Below are positions 43,801 to 55,417 of a stretch of 64,000 nt of DNA, piece after piece (position 1 is the first letter of the stretch; every line of letters begins with the position of its first letter). Made by a program: the position numbers and the translations under genes. The DNA is from Castanea sativa (Eukaryota; Streptophyta; Magnoliopsida; Fagales; Fagaceae), in contig NC_134021.1 in assembly GCF_040712315.1 (NCBI RefSeq), forward strand, positions 42,295,001-42,359,000, in the 5' to 3' direction. The notes below the pieces were generated by a model. The model worked only from the letters and a program-made list of their open reading frames with translations. It searched no databases and was not told the origin of the DNA.

Positions 43801-44896
43801 CAGACTCAAACACAAGACCTATTGCTTTTGATGGAAGGCACCGGCCATCGCACCAAAGCCCGACCTCTGACTTACCAAAACAAACCAAAAATAAAAGTAC
43901 CTTCAAAACTCCCAGGAGATGCTCTTAACATTTTCATGTGACAATTCCATAAAATCACATGCACAGAATTGTATTTTAACCTTAATAGCAAGTTATCAAA
44001 TCAGATCAATCACACAAAGTGGTATAGGTAAAAACCTCCAATACAAACAACCAATTGCAGAGAAGCATATATAAAACCAAAGTCAGCATATCAAACACTA
44101 CCTAATTATTAGAAACAACAACAAAACCTTAGTCCCAAAATTTGGGGTCGGCTATATGAATTCTTTTTCTTCATTCTATCCTATCTGAAAGTCACGCTCT
44201 CTGTTACTTCCCTAATTGACATATCTTTATTTATTACTTCTACAAATGTTACTTTTGGCCTTCCTCCACCTTTTTTCCTTCCCTCAACATGGATCAACTC
44301 ACTCTCTTACTGGTTCATGACTCGCTCTCCTCTAAACATGACCAAAACAGCTCAAGCGACTTGCCCTCGTTCCTTCATCAATAGGGGCTACCCCTATCTT
44401 TAAACGGATTTCCTCATTTTGAATTCTACACTTTCCAGGTATTCTCACTCATGTATCTTAACATTCTCATCTCCCCTACACTAATTTTACCTAATAATTA
44501 GAAAATAAAAAATAAAATAAAAAACCCAGAAAGACAAGCACAACCAGACCAACATTCTAGTAGTTACCCAAAAACAAAAATGAATTAACTAAATTGAATT
44601 GAATTGAATTCCTTATTTAATTTGTGGATCAAAACCCCAGAATCAAATTATACATAAAAATACAAAATTTACAAACACCCAACTCAAAAAGTTACAACCT
44701 TTTGTTATCAGAAGCACAAAAAGTAGTAGTGAGAATCGAAACGACAGCGTTTCACGATCGAGCGAGAGAGAGAGAGAGAGAAAGAGAGTACCTTGGAGCG
44801 GAGTGAAGGGCTTGGAAATGAAAGCCTCTGTAGCCTCACACTGCGGTTGAGCGCGGAGAAGCACGAGAGCTGAGACTGAGAGATCGTCGCGGCCAT
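39933..44896 (-). CDS. FAX1-like: FATTY ACID EXPORT-like plastid envelope protein (6 exons)
   Basis: TMEM14/Tmemb_14 family protein of the plastid inner envelope; FAX1 exports free fatty acids from the plastid for lipid assembly in the ER. Exons on the minus strand: 44896-44792, 43156-42913, 40603-40436, 40308-40262, 40172-40132 and 40026-39933. All junctions are GT/AG and phases agree, giving 232 residues (FAX1 is of similar size). Residues 1 to about 50 look like a transit peptide (MAATISQSQLSCFSALNRS). A polar acidic linker follows, then KIHDFCFGIPYG at 106-117. The four-helix membrane domain comes next (SGGLLGFVFSRN, STGVLFGGALLALSTF, KIWRQGKSSLPFILGQA, FYSYVLISGGNPPPKK). The end of exon 4 was fixed by phase, with the donor after the TTG codon. 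The acceptor of exon 2 was chosen to keep the frame open. FAX3 is an alternative subtype. Confidence 0.88.
40774..40811 (+). repeat. (TG)n microsatellite in FAX intron 2
   Basis: About 17 TG units where copy 1 (about 16420-16435) has an A run before the shared TGTGGTCTCAATCAGC sequence. Confidence 0.9.
41123..41239 (+). mobile_element. SINE-like insert in FAX intron 2 (copy 2)
   Basis: Same element and flanks as 16751-16870, followed by the inverted B-box-like CTTGAACCCACGACCTCAC. It lies in intron 2 of the intact FAX gene in antisense orientation. Confidence 0.55.
43425..43475 (-). mobile_element. RTE-type LINE 3' end scrap in FAX intron 1
   Basis: ACAGCAACCAAGCCTTAATC and the following CCCAAACATATTGGGATCGAC form the typical 3' terminus of plant RTE LINEs (reverse complement). 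Only about 50 bases are left. Confidence 0.55.
44118..44490 (-). mobile_element. RTE-type LINE 3' fragment in FAX intron 1
   Basis: The minus strand reads the C-terminus of a plant RTE open reading frame with stops: EMRMLRYMSE, then VAP, then a PVRE-like segment and EGRKKGGGRPKVTF. It closes with the conserved terminal GCCGACCCCAAATTTTGGGAC region and a GTT-repeat tail (44118-44130 on the plus strand as AACAACAAC). It is 5'-truncated and inactive. Confidence 0.8.
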
Positions 44897-44912
44897 GGCT
44901 GTGTGCCAAAGA

Positions 44913-44935
44913 GAGAGAGAGAGAGAGAGAGAGAG
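44913..44935 (+). repeat. (GA)n in the FAX 5' UTR/promoter
   Basis: GA repeat just upstream of the FAX start codon, read as (CT)n on the coding strand. CT-rich tracts are common in plant 5' leaders, so a role in expression is possible but unproven. A second (GA)n at 44764-44788 lies directly after the exon 1 donor. Confidence 0.85.
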
Positions 44936-45342
44936 TTGATTTTTGAGCTTGCCGTTGATTTTTTTTATTTTTTTTTTTAATTTGGGTTTTACTTTTAAGC
45001 TTATGAATAAAACATTTCTTTCAAAATTGTCAATGGAGACAGAGAGAGATACAAGAGTAGATCGCTTGAAAATCTCCGCATCTAACCCAAAAAAATTACC
45101 ATAATTTTTAATTTTGTTTTGATATCAATTGTTATATGTTGGGAAATGTTATAATTTTAATTTTATTATAACAAATGTCCGATAATAAGATTAGTTTGTT
45201 TTAGAGTTTCTATAAGTTTATTTTTAGAATATCACTTTGTTGATACAATAGTTTTTTTTTTTTTTTTTTTTAAGGACGGTTAAAATTTTAATGTAGTTTA
45301 ATTTTTAAAATAAATAAATTCATCAAATTATATACATATATA
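44936..45342. other. FAX upstream region, AT-rich
   Basis: Presumed promoter side of the FAX gene. T and A runs (about 45251-45270). No defined element or gene. Confidence 0.4.
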
Positions 45343-45845
45343 TAGGGCTGTTCAAATTTAACTGAACCTCATAAACCCGCTCGACCTACAACCATATAAT
45401 TTGAGCAGTGATTTGATCGACGGGGGGTGTTGACCTACAAGAACCAATATAATTGGTTCGAGTGGTAGGTTCTCTATGCATAGACAGAGTTTGATCAATC
45501 GGACCATCAAAAGTTAATCGTAGTTGCTGTTTGTCATCGTCCTCAACTCCATTGCTTTTCTCTATTCAAGTTTTCATAAGATCTGTGAAGAACAACACCA
45601 ATTTGACGAAGATCTACCAGATCTGACAAGATCTCTACCAAATCTGGAGAGATCTCATCAAAATCAAAGTTTAAAGAGATACTCGATTCAACCAATTTGA
45701 CCGTTCCAAATCAGATTTCTTTTTTGGTTGGCAACTCATATTCCTCTAGTTGGTGTTGGGTAAGTGTTTCTTAAACCCGATCCAGTCAAGTTAAGTGCGA
45801 GTTTAGGGGAAATCCAGCCAAGCCTAACTCGTGGACACCCCTACT
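45343..45845. mobile_element. hAT-like non-autonomous TIR element
   Basis: Ends TAGGGCTGTTCAA and, reversed, TAGTAGGGGTGTCCAC are imperfect inverted repeats of the TAGGGGTGT type found in plant hAT elements. The 500-base interior has repeated AGATCT-containing short motifs and no coding frame. No convincing 8-base target duplication was found. Confidence 0.45.
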
Positions 45846-47633
45846 ATTGAATTACAATATATATAATTTGATTTTTTTAATTCCTTGTCATTTGATAGTT
45901 ACAACAATTGAATTATTGCTCTCATGCCACTGAGTTGGCCACTCAAATATACTGAGCTTGCTTTGATTTAGGATAACTCATGTTTGTTGCTTTTTTTTGC
46001 AAAAAATATGAGAATTAATTTGATCAAATTAAAAAAAAAATTGACTCATAACCAAATCAAATTATCTATAGAATCATAACACTTCAAACCAATTTTCTAG
46101 AGACATTTTTATGAATAAAAATTCTAAACACAACTTTATTAACATTTATATTTTACTTATTAAAAAAACATTAATATTTTAAACGTATTCAAATAATATC
46201 TTTAATACAACTAAATCAATCCCTTATTTAATTTTAAAAAAAAAAACCATAACCTAGTGTAAGAGCATTCTTATCCGATTATCTAAAATAAATGCATTTT
46301 ATCTCATCAAAAAATTACTTAATTTATTTTACATAGCTACTAGTATTATGCCCGTGCATTGCACTGTTTTAATTATAAACTTTTAGTATCATTTTATTGA
46401 GAAATAATAAATTAATAATCACTTAAATCTTGATTATATAAATTTCATATAAATTATTGTTCTTAAAAGTATCAAGCAATCACACAATATATTTATATGG
46501 AAAAAAATCCTAAATTTAATAATTATGAACCTATGGAAACTTAACCAAAGGTATTTCATTTGCCAAAAAAAAAAAAAAAACATAATTCTCTTCTAACTTT
46601 CGGTTGTCTTATAATGACATTTTTGCAGCACATACATATAATATTACTAACAACAAAAATAAAAATGAGAAATATTAACATAAAAATTTTACTATTCAAG
46701 AAAATTAATCTAATCTAATAATGCACATATAAGCACAACTCAAATACAAGATAGAAATACACACACAATAATAACTAATGAGGGTTTTGATAAAACATTC
46801 TACTACAAACAAAGCAAACTCAAATAATATTTATAGAGGTTCATATAATTGATTTCATGGATTTAAAATTGCATCTATGACTCATAAGCAAAACCATAAA
46901 AACAAAAACAAAGAATAGAAACATACTTGTAAAAGTGTTTTTATCTTTTATTTTTTATACAAGATCAAATTTCTACTATAGTCTAATCTAAGTGTATATG
47001 TGTGTGAAACTCCCTCTGAAGACTTGAACTCCAGTCCTTACTCCCCATACCCTACAAGCATTTATACTTGTGAAGTGGCCATTGCACCAAATGTGAGCAG
47101 TGGTGTAATAGTGTTTTTTAATAAAGCGTTCTACTGCAAACAAAAAGAGAGATACAAACTTATTATTAATAATGGGGAGAGAGAAAAAATGATTGGAACA
47201 ATAAGTAGTGTTTCTATCTCCAAAAATTAAAAAAAGATAAAAAGAAAGACCCCGTAAATGAAGAATTTGTGCATATAAATATATAAGAATATACTAAAAA
47301 AAACTCTATATCTATAGAGAATTTTCAATTGTGAAGATGTTAGATTTCTAATCAATTTAGGAATTATAAGAGATATATAATTATTAGGAAAAAGATATGT
47401 ATTAAAAAAATTATCACACTTAACATTAACAAAAAAGAGGTAAAACTCATCACTTAGGATGCATGTTTATCCAAAAAACTTGGAAGTTAGGACTTGGGAG
47501 AGTTCTATTAGACATAAAATTTCAAATTATATTGAAGTTAAAGTATAAGAGAAATTATTAGATGGTTTGCAATTAAAGAAGCACTTATCCTATGTGAAAT
47601 TCTAACCAAATATATATTGTTAAAAAATGTTTC
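45846..47633. other. AT-rich spacer, no gene seen
   Basis: Low-complexity AT-rich DNA. A TATTATGCCCGTGCATTGCAC motif at about 46346 resembles the end of a widespread plant repeat, but borders cannot be drawn. Confidence 0.4.
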
Positions 47634-48354
47634 TATGGGGTAAAGCAATCTAATAGGATAGCAATGCCACGTGTCATACCCACGGCCGAGGAGTTCAGTG
47701 TAGTTCCGAGGAGACCATCCCCTCGAATAGTGAGGTCAGGGAGGCGAGCCATGGCCACGTCAATGGCACAATATCAGAGGAGGCCACACTGTAGAGGAAG
47801 AACTCCGAAAAGGGGGGAGGTTAAGCCTGTCGTGTCTGAAGAGATGGAAGCTACCACCACATTAATTGCAACCCACTAAACCTTCTAACCGCATTTATGT
47901 GGAGAAGACCTTTAAACAATGTCATCTTGGTTGCCGTTACTCACAAAAGATTTGGAGAAACGTCTAATAGGACAAGCACTCGAATAGCGTCCTACACAAT
48001 CAACAAGTGGAAGACTAAGGTCAACTGAAGGAGGCTATATAACGTAAGAAACCCACCAGAACAGGGCATCATCTGAAAAGTGTGGAAGAAGACACTGTAG
48101 TAGCTAAGAACTGAAATTGTAACCAAGTCTAAAGAAACATAATCGAGCACTACTCTCCTTAGACTTTGCTGAGAGATTTTCTTTGCATACAACTTAATTT
48201 TCTTTGCTTTTCCACTATCCTTAATCCACTGTGCCGTTGATCAATCCATTGAAGCCCAGTTTTTAAGCTCACTCTCTACAAATTCATTGTGTTGGGCTAT
48301 TTGGGCCCTAATCCAATCATTTCTTGGGCCTAGGATAGAAAACTTGCCCTTACA
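47634..48354 (+). mobile_element. Solo LTR-like element, family A (older member)
   Basis: 721 bases starting TATGGGGTAAAG (TG decayed to TA) and ending GCCCTTACA. It is flanked by GTTTC and ATTTC, a 5-base target duplication with one difference. The interior has CCGAGGAG motifs, a CTATATAACG TATA-like box near 48034 and GGGCC blocks near the 3' end. It shares ends, order of motifs and size with 62549-63235. No internal coding region or second LTR lies beside it. Confidence 0.7.
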
Positions 48355-50085
48355 ATTTCTATCCAAAAAAAATAGCGTTTATTTATCTGTAAAATTATTT
48401 TTTATCTGTAATATTTTATTTTAAATAAAATACTAATGGTTACACCATCCTAATCTAAGTAAATTAGTTATCATATCCATGTTTCCAAGGTTTTTTTTTT
48501 TTTTTTTACGTGTCTTATCATTTTAAATTTAAAGTGTAGTAATTAAAAAATAAGAAGAATTAGATTACACTACGTCTACGTTGCTGCAATTTAAGATGTA
48601 TTAGACCTTTTTTTTTTTAGTATAGTATACGTCTGAGCAATTTAAGATACATTTTATAATTAAAAAAATATGTGACTTAGACATTACACACCACTACTCT
48701 AGATGGATTAAGGGTGCATTTTAATACGGACACCAATTTGTCAAAAAAAAAAAAAAAACAAAAACAATATCTTACTCTTTGTATTTTATTTTATACTACA
48801 CTAGTTAGAATGTAAGTGTACCATATGTTTAATTTTAATTGTTCCCTTTAAACTTTGGTTACTTTTTAAGGAAAAAAAAAGATACAAATTGCGATTGATG
48901 ATGTTTAAAGGTAAACATTAGAGTGGAACAAAAAATAAATATTCACAATTTTCATGTTTTGTTGACGTGGATGGATAAATGAAATAAGATTTGTCACTTT
49001 TATAAAGATGAACTTGCTTATAAATTGTCTTTTTATTTTTCGTTTTTTTATAGAAATAAATTGACTTTTTCATGTTGGGCTAATGAGATGGTTAGTGAGA
49101 AAAATGTTAAGAAAATAAAAGGAAATAAAAAAGGAAGAAAATTGCAAAATCATTTTATAAATTTTTGAAAAGTCGAAGGACCAGATAGAAAAATAGGACA
49201 AATTTTAAGGATTTGATGGTTGATTTGGAAACCAAATGAGTTGACACAAATTAAACTTAAGGATAAAATGAAGACTGCCCTTGAATATATATACATCATC
49301 TTGGGTTGGTTAGAGAACACTTGGGTTGGTTAGAGAACACCATTCCCTTAAATTGGGCTATAACCAAACCAATAAAGTGATTAGTAAATAGTCTAACCAA
49401 ACCAACTCAGATTTGTTTAGACTTAGGATAGATGAAAATTTTTTGTTCCATTTTGAGTATTCCATTTTATACTCAATCAATCATAGGCATAGCTTGTCAT
49501 ATTTTTTTCTTTCTTTATAAAATAGTGATACTAGGAATATTGCAAATTTTTACCATATAGGCCTTGGAAGGAATAAGAAAGGAAAAAAAGGAAGGGAAGA
49601 TAAAAGGAAAGGAAATGAAAAAGAAAAATGCTTCCCTCTTATATGCTTGGACATCAAAAGTGGGGAGAGAATGATAAAAGAAAAGAGAAGAAATATTTGA
49701 TCTTTCCTTTGTTTGATTTGCACTCAGTTTTCCCTCCCTTTCTTTTCTTTCATGTTAAGCCAAAAAAAAAAAGAGGTTTTCTTTTTTAAGTGGCATATCA
49801 TTTCTCCTCTCCTTTTTCACCCGTTCCAAACACAAGTTAAAAGTTGATATAATTTTTTTTTGGAGAATGGGGACATAGGATTTATATCCTTTTTAATTTG
49901 CAGTCTCTCTTTTGGGATACCATGGGCTTCCCTATGCTTGGTTTTGTGCACTGCCTTTACCATAATTTGGTTTAATATTACTACCTATGTGTTTGTTATT
50001 TGTTTTTTCTGGGTCTATACATTAATCCTTTGTTCTGTACCTTAACCTTTTTATTTTGGTGTGTATCCTAAACCTATATGCCCTT
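48355..50085. other. AT-rich spacer with minor repeats
   Basis: No gene seen. A 20-base unit TTGGGTTGGTTAGAGAACAC occurs twice in tandem at 49301-49340. Purine-rich (about 49567-49625) and pyrimidine-rich (about 49720-49760) tracts face each other and may be arms of a decayed TIR element. Confidence 0.5.
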
Positions 50086-50696
50086 ATTAAAAAACTAGAC
50101 TAATTACATGCGCTTTGTGCATGCAATAATACTTTTTTTTTTGGTTTAGTGTTATAATGTTTTAAAGTGATATATTGTATTTTTTTTTTAAAGAAAGGTA
50201 AGATAATATAAAATAATGTTTAAAAATGAAATAGAGATAATGTTCTAAGTTTTAGGCAGAATAAAGAAGATAAATGAAAAAGTCTAAAACATTATTGCAG
50301 TATTTGAATTTAAATAGATAACAAATACAGATAGGAATCAGACATTTGAATACGGGATAAGAATGAGTAGTTTTTAAGTGAGGTAGTGATTTTGTTTTGG
50401 AAGAAGTAAATTTGTTTTTTTTTTGTTTTTTTTTATAAATGTATTTAAATTCAAATAGATAACAAATAGAGATAGGTATCAAACATTTGAATACAAATGA
50501 GATTAACAATTTTTTTCCCTTTTGTACATGAGATAGTATTACTCTTTTAACCTTTTTTTATACGTCTTTAAACATTTTTTGTAGGAAAAAAAAAATTAAA
50601 CTGAAAGGTATGTTATTTAAGAATTTGTATAAGGATATTTTGGTACTTCAAAAATTGAAGACAAAACACATGAATCCTCTTATTAGTAGTATAGAT
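50086..50696. repeat. Interspersed repeat with hairpin-like 5' end
   Basis: Begins near CTAGACTAATTACATGCGCT with the small palindrome GCGCTTTGTGC and ends TTATTAGTAGTATAGAT. This type of element is frequent in plant genomes and Helitron-like in look. An internal segment (about 50280-50345 and 50445-50495) is repeated. Classification is a guess. Confidence 0.3.
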
Positions 50697-52138
50697 ATGC
50701 CCAATTGAGAAGAAGAACAAAAAATTAATCACCCAAATTCATCAAAAAATAAAAATCATACCTAGTAAAAATAAAAATAAAAGAAAGAAGAAGAGCAAAA
50801 CGCCCTAAAAAACCAAACATCAAACCAAAAAAAAAGCAAGAAGGGAAGCAGTGTATCACATCCAAGAAAAAAAAAAAGAAAAAAGAAAAAAAAGAATACC
50901 AAATGTGAGATAAGGGGTAGTTCAGTCATTTGATTGCAACAACTCTTCTCCTCTTTATTTCTTCCAAATTGGGTAGATAGTACTTTGGTGGATTCAAAAA
51001 GAAAACACTCAAGCCCTATCACTTTTCCCCCTTAAAATCCACCCAACCAAACACCCTAAAAATCATTTTATCTCCCATTTTCTTTCCTCTCTTTCCATCC
51101 TCCATAGAATCCACTCAACCAGATGGGCACTTATGTAATTTTTTTGTGCTTATGTATCTTTTAATTCTTTGTTTATGCCAAAAAAGAAAATAAAAAAAAT
51201 GTTAACATATAATTTTTTTTTTTCTTTCTAGTTTCTTCTCTTTAAAAAAAAAAAAAAAATCTAATGGCTATTCCAGTTTTCACAATGGAGAAAAATAGTA
51301 ATCTTTCATCTCCTCCTTATCACAAACTTCTGATGCGATGTCAAGAGGCCTTCTAAATTAGCAGACAGCCAAATCTTTATTTACTTGAATATCTTGGAGG
51401 TAGCCTGACCTATAGAGCCCATCAAGCTTGGGCTTGGGCTGAATACAGAATAAAAAGCTTAAGAAGAGCCCAGAGAATTCAGAAACAAATGCAAATAAAC
51501 ACAGACAACTTTTTTTTTTTCCCTCCCATAATTTGATTGTTAACACCGGATTGACGCAATTTGAATCTAGATATTTTTATTAGAAATATCAAAAAATATC
51601 AGTTGAGCTATAAGGCTTTTGTCAAACACGGACAAATTTGCAAACACACAAAATAACAGCATCAACAAGAGAGAGCTTTAGTTCACAGCACAGCAAAGTC
51701 AAAAATGGCATGTCCCCGTCTTATCTTGCTTCAATAATTATGTTATTGCCTTGCAGGGTTCAAACTAAAATTATTGAGAGACCACAAAGGGAATTTTGGT
51801 TATTATCAAAAGCAGAAATGACCTGCTTTGTAGTTAATGGTCTAAAGCAGTTTTTGTTTTAATATAGAACCCCATCTTTAAAATTAGAGTATCTTGTTAA
51901 GTTCAAAGAATTTTGAATTTGATAAAAATCTTTTCTCAGAAAAAAAAAAGCACAAATGTTGCATTTGGATGGATATCGATTTCTATCTTCAATTAGAAAC
52001 AAACTTACATAAATTTTCTATGATTGTTTTGGGATAAAATATGGGGAACTTAAATTGGGTGTGCTTATGCAAATTATAGTAACATGGGGAGGCCATTCAT
52101 CCTTCATTGAGAAGTAGGAGGAAGTCTACTTCCTAAAG
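50697..52138. other. Noncoding spacer
   Basis: A- and T-rich runs. Nothing recognised apart from the SINE scrap at 51509-51622. Confidence 0.4.
51509..51622 (-). mobile_element. tRNA-derived SINE remnant
   Basis: The minus strand has A-box-like TAGCTCAACTG (about 51602-51612), B-box-like TAGATTCAAATTG (about 51557-51570) and a terminal A run (T run at 51509-51520). It is related in layout to the SINE at 6286-6394 but diverged. Confidence 0.5.
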
Positions 52139-52271
52139 CAATTATTAGGTTCGTCAAGTGGATTCTCCCCTCTATCACATGGCATGAGAGGTGAACCCCT
52201 TCCATGAGTCCCACATGGAACCTCACTTCCTTATGAGATGGGAGGATTCCACCCAACGAACCTAATAATTT
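52139..52271. mobile_element. Foldback MITE
   Basis: A 132-base hairpin. The left arm starts CAATTATTAGGTTCGT and continues GTGGATTCTCCCCTCT. The right arm is GGGAGGATTCCACCCAACG followed by AACCTAATAATTTG, nearly its reverse complement over about 35 bases. Confidence 0.7.
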
Positions 52272-55200
52272 GTTCACTTTCTTATCTATGCTTCATATTG
52301 TAAATGGACCATAGGAAAGTTGATGATTAAGACAATATTTCTTTTTTATATAAAGAATTTTGAAGTGAGAAAATGACAGCATGGAACTCATAAGTATAGA
52401 CTTTAAATTAACCTAAAAAAATAGATACTTTTAATTCTTAAAATAACATTTATTTTGATTAAAAAAATGCAATTTTTATTTCACCAAATTGTTATTTTGA
52501 TGATTACATCTAATAATTTTTTTCAATAGATAAAATAGGGTTTAAAATCTGTAGTGCTCGCTTTATGATGATTGCTCTTTATCATCGGATTAAGATATCA
52601 ATGATTTTTTTTTTTTTTTGTAGTTTAGGTGGAATTTGAACATTTAATTTTTTATTTAACGACAAGAAGTTTTACAAGTTGATTTATTTTTTAAAAAATA
52701 TAATAGTATTTTTGTCTAATTTTTTTAAGTAAAATAAATCGATGAAAATAAATTATACCATGCCGACATAGATGGTGGTATCTCTGTACAGGGTTTCAAA
52801 TCTAAGATGTCTACATCTAGCCCTCATCCTTAAGTAAGAGAAGTTTTTGAATTCTTTTAGTCATGTACTTGGCACTACCTCTCTTGTTGTCTATTATGGG
52901 TTGGCCATCCAAATGCGCACATGTACTTCTCTTTAAATTGATGGTTTATGAGGAATGATTTTAGTGTTTTGTTGTATATATCTCTATTTATGGGTTTCAA
53001 ATCTAATTATAACACAATAATTAATCATCATTAATCTCAAAAAATTAAGTTGATTAATAATAAAAATTCAATCATTCATTAACGTTCTTAACCTTAAACA
53101 AAATAGAAGGAGATAGTACCAAAGAAAAGTCTTTCAAATGGGCCCCATGTCTCATGTTTGTTTCAATATTTCGAGTTTAGACAATGGAATTTTTTTTTTT
53201 AAGGAAAAGATTGTGAAATTAATTATATAAAAAAACCAGTTAAATCAGCCTGAATTACATTGAGAGTTTGTGATGGAGCATTCTCCATTCATACAACATA
53301 ATTAGAGACATTTATTGTGTACTTAATTAGACTATGTGCAACCATATAACCTTCTCTTCTCTAATGTGAGTAATATAATTGAGTAAAGGGCCTAAAACAA
53401 ACCTTTGCATCATGGATTAGCAAATCATAAGTTATCAAATAATCATCATCTTCTATAAAGGCTTTAATTATCATCTCCAAGTCACCTTCCAATTTAGAAC
53501 ATGGAATTATCCACAAAATATTTTACATCCAAGCAAACAAAACAACAATTTCCATGCTCAAAAAGGAAGATAGAAGATTCTAAAACTAAATAAATAAAAT
53601 AAAACTAAGTAAAATATTGGAGTAATCCCACTATATGTGTATGAGGATTGACTTGTAAGTCACTATTTCCACGTGGCAAACGTGTAGATCCGGGTCCAAA
53701 AGGGGTTTGAAGACACATGTACTTTGTTTTTCTAGGGTTTTATGTTAGTGACCACCAACCCAATTTACAAGTCCTCTCACTTTTTAGAAGTCACTTCATG
53801 TTTCTAAAACATTAAAAAATAATAAGAAAAACTACAAAATATTGTCAGGTTACTTGTTAGTTATTCGATTCTCAGTGCAATTTGGTTGCAGCCTAATTGG
53901 ATTCCAATATTTATCAACTCTTTCTACTTTTGGGAAGTCTTTGTCACCTTCTCCACTATAAATGAGATTATTTAACTTAAGTGTATCTTTGTAATCTGTA
54001 AACAATTTTATGTCAACAAATAAGAAGGTAAACAAGAAGAAGAAGAAAGATGACATTTTGATGAAGAAAAATGACATGGAATAAGAACACTCAGCCATGA
54101 AATAGAGAAAAAAAAATAAAAATTCCTAAACTCTATGTGTGCATGTGTTTTTCTGACGATACATTGATTATTTTGTACTTGCAGAATATAATGATATTAT
54201 AATTTTTTTTCTCATAACATAATAATGAGTTTTACTAATTAAATTCATATTTATGTAAGATGAGTAAATATCATGTCATTGTATTTCGACAATACTCTAT
54301 AATTTTTCTAAGTTGAGATATCTTATCCTGAAATTTGAACCTAAACTCTCCCTTAAAAAAGAGTCTATAAGATTTTTGACAAGAATTTACTAAGTTGTCA
54401 TTGTTTGGTTTTGGATATCTATCTATTTTGCCTAGTTCATAGTGAGATAGATCCTTAAATAATTGGGCAAAAATCTATTGGCCTAAAAAATTCAAAGCCT
54501 TTCCCTTTCCATTTTGAACATGCGCTCTTTCCTATTCAAGGTTAGGCCAAATTATGACCAAGATGTGTATTGATTATGATGTATCATATCAAACTGTGCT
54601 GATTGCTGGATATATGTAAGGTTTTGTTTGTGCAAAACAATATTCTCCAAGAAAATATATAAAATAATAATAACTTAAAAAAAAAAAAAAAAAGCACCAC
54701 ACAATTCTATTTGGCGTGACAATGGTCATTGTTATAATGACCAGAGGTTTAAATAAGGCTCCATTTGGTATTGCATTTAAGCCCTTCTAAGAAATTCAAG
54801 AGGACTTAAAGCTTTTTAACAAATCACTCCATTTGTTTCGACATTATTGTTTTCTAAAATATGAGTCATTATCTAAAAATTATTTTTCAAAAAAAAATCT
54901 CATTATTCCATATTTGGTAAGGACCTTAAAAATGAAATATAATTGCTTTCAAAAATTTCCATATTAGATAAAAAAAAAAATTTTATTTAGCGTGATATGA
55001 GATAAAATTGTGTTTTTTATATATATAAAAAAGAGAGGATAAAATCTCTAAAAAATAGTCATATTTTTAATAGAATTTTTTTTGTTAATCAAAGATAGTT
55101 TTTATTTGACTTATTATTTATGATGCTACAAAAAAACTAGAAAACACAAAAAACTATCTTTACAAAAAAAAAAAAAATCATAAAAACAAACGGAGATGAA

Positions 55201-55417
55201 ATTTATCACTAGCTACCAATTTCATTAAATAATTTTTTCTCCTCAACGTTAAAATACAAGTCTCAATTTTAATGATGGGAATTTGAGGCTTTTGAGCATT
55301 GTTCCAACTTTTAAATGGAATAATAAGGTAACAAAAATGATCACACTTAATTTTCATAGAAATGCCCAATGGGTATGCACGGATCAAGTTGGTGGGGTTC
55401 AGAGTTTTTTCAACTTA
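52272..55417. other. Noncoding spacer
   Basis: AT-rich DNA. 53641-53782 has weak inverted ends (GAGGATTGACTTGTAA / TTACAAGTCCTCTC) and may be a small MITE. Contains the short frame at 53850-54098 listed separately. No other gene seen. Confidence 0.4.
53850..54098 (-). CDS. Hypothetical 82-residue secreted-peptide-like ORF
   Basis: ATG at 54098, stop at 53850. Residues 8-27 are strongly hydrophobic (SFFFIKMSSFFFFLFTFLFV), like a signal peptide or membrane anchor. They are followed by a charged tail with DYKDTLKL and KVERVDKYWNPIRLQP. Only two cysteines are present, so it does not match cysteine-rich peptide families. The T-rich coding of the Phe run may be chance in this AT-rich DNA. No neighbouring exon or promoter supports it. 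Confidence 0.15.
   Translation of the reverse strand: MAECSYSMSFFFIKMSSFFFFLFTFLFVDIKLFTDYKDTLKLNNLIYSGEGDKDFPKVERVDKYWNPIRLQPNCTENRITNK

Noticed and set aside
47664..47879. 71-codon frame, Arg-rich
   Set aside because: Lies inside the solo LTR-like element 47634-48354 and has no gag or pol similarity.
50252..51022. Phe/Tyr-rich frames at 50252-50509 and 50762-51022
   Set aside because: Translations of A/T runs and repeat DNA. No start context or similarity.
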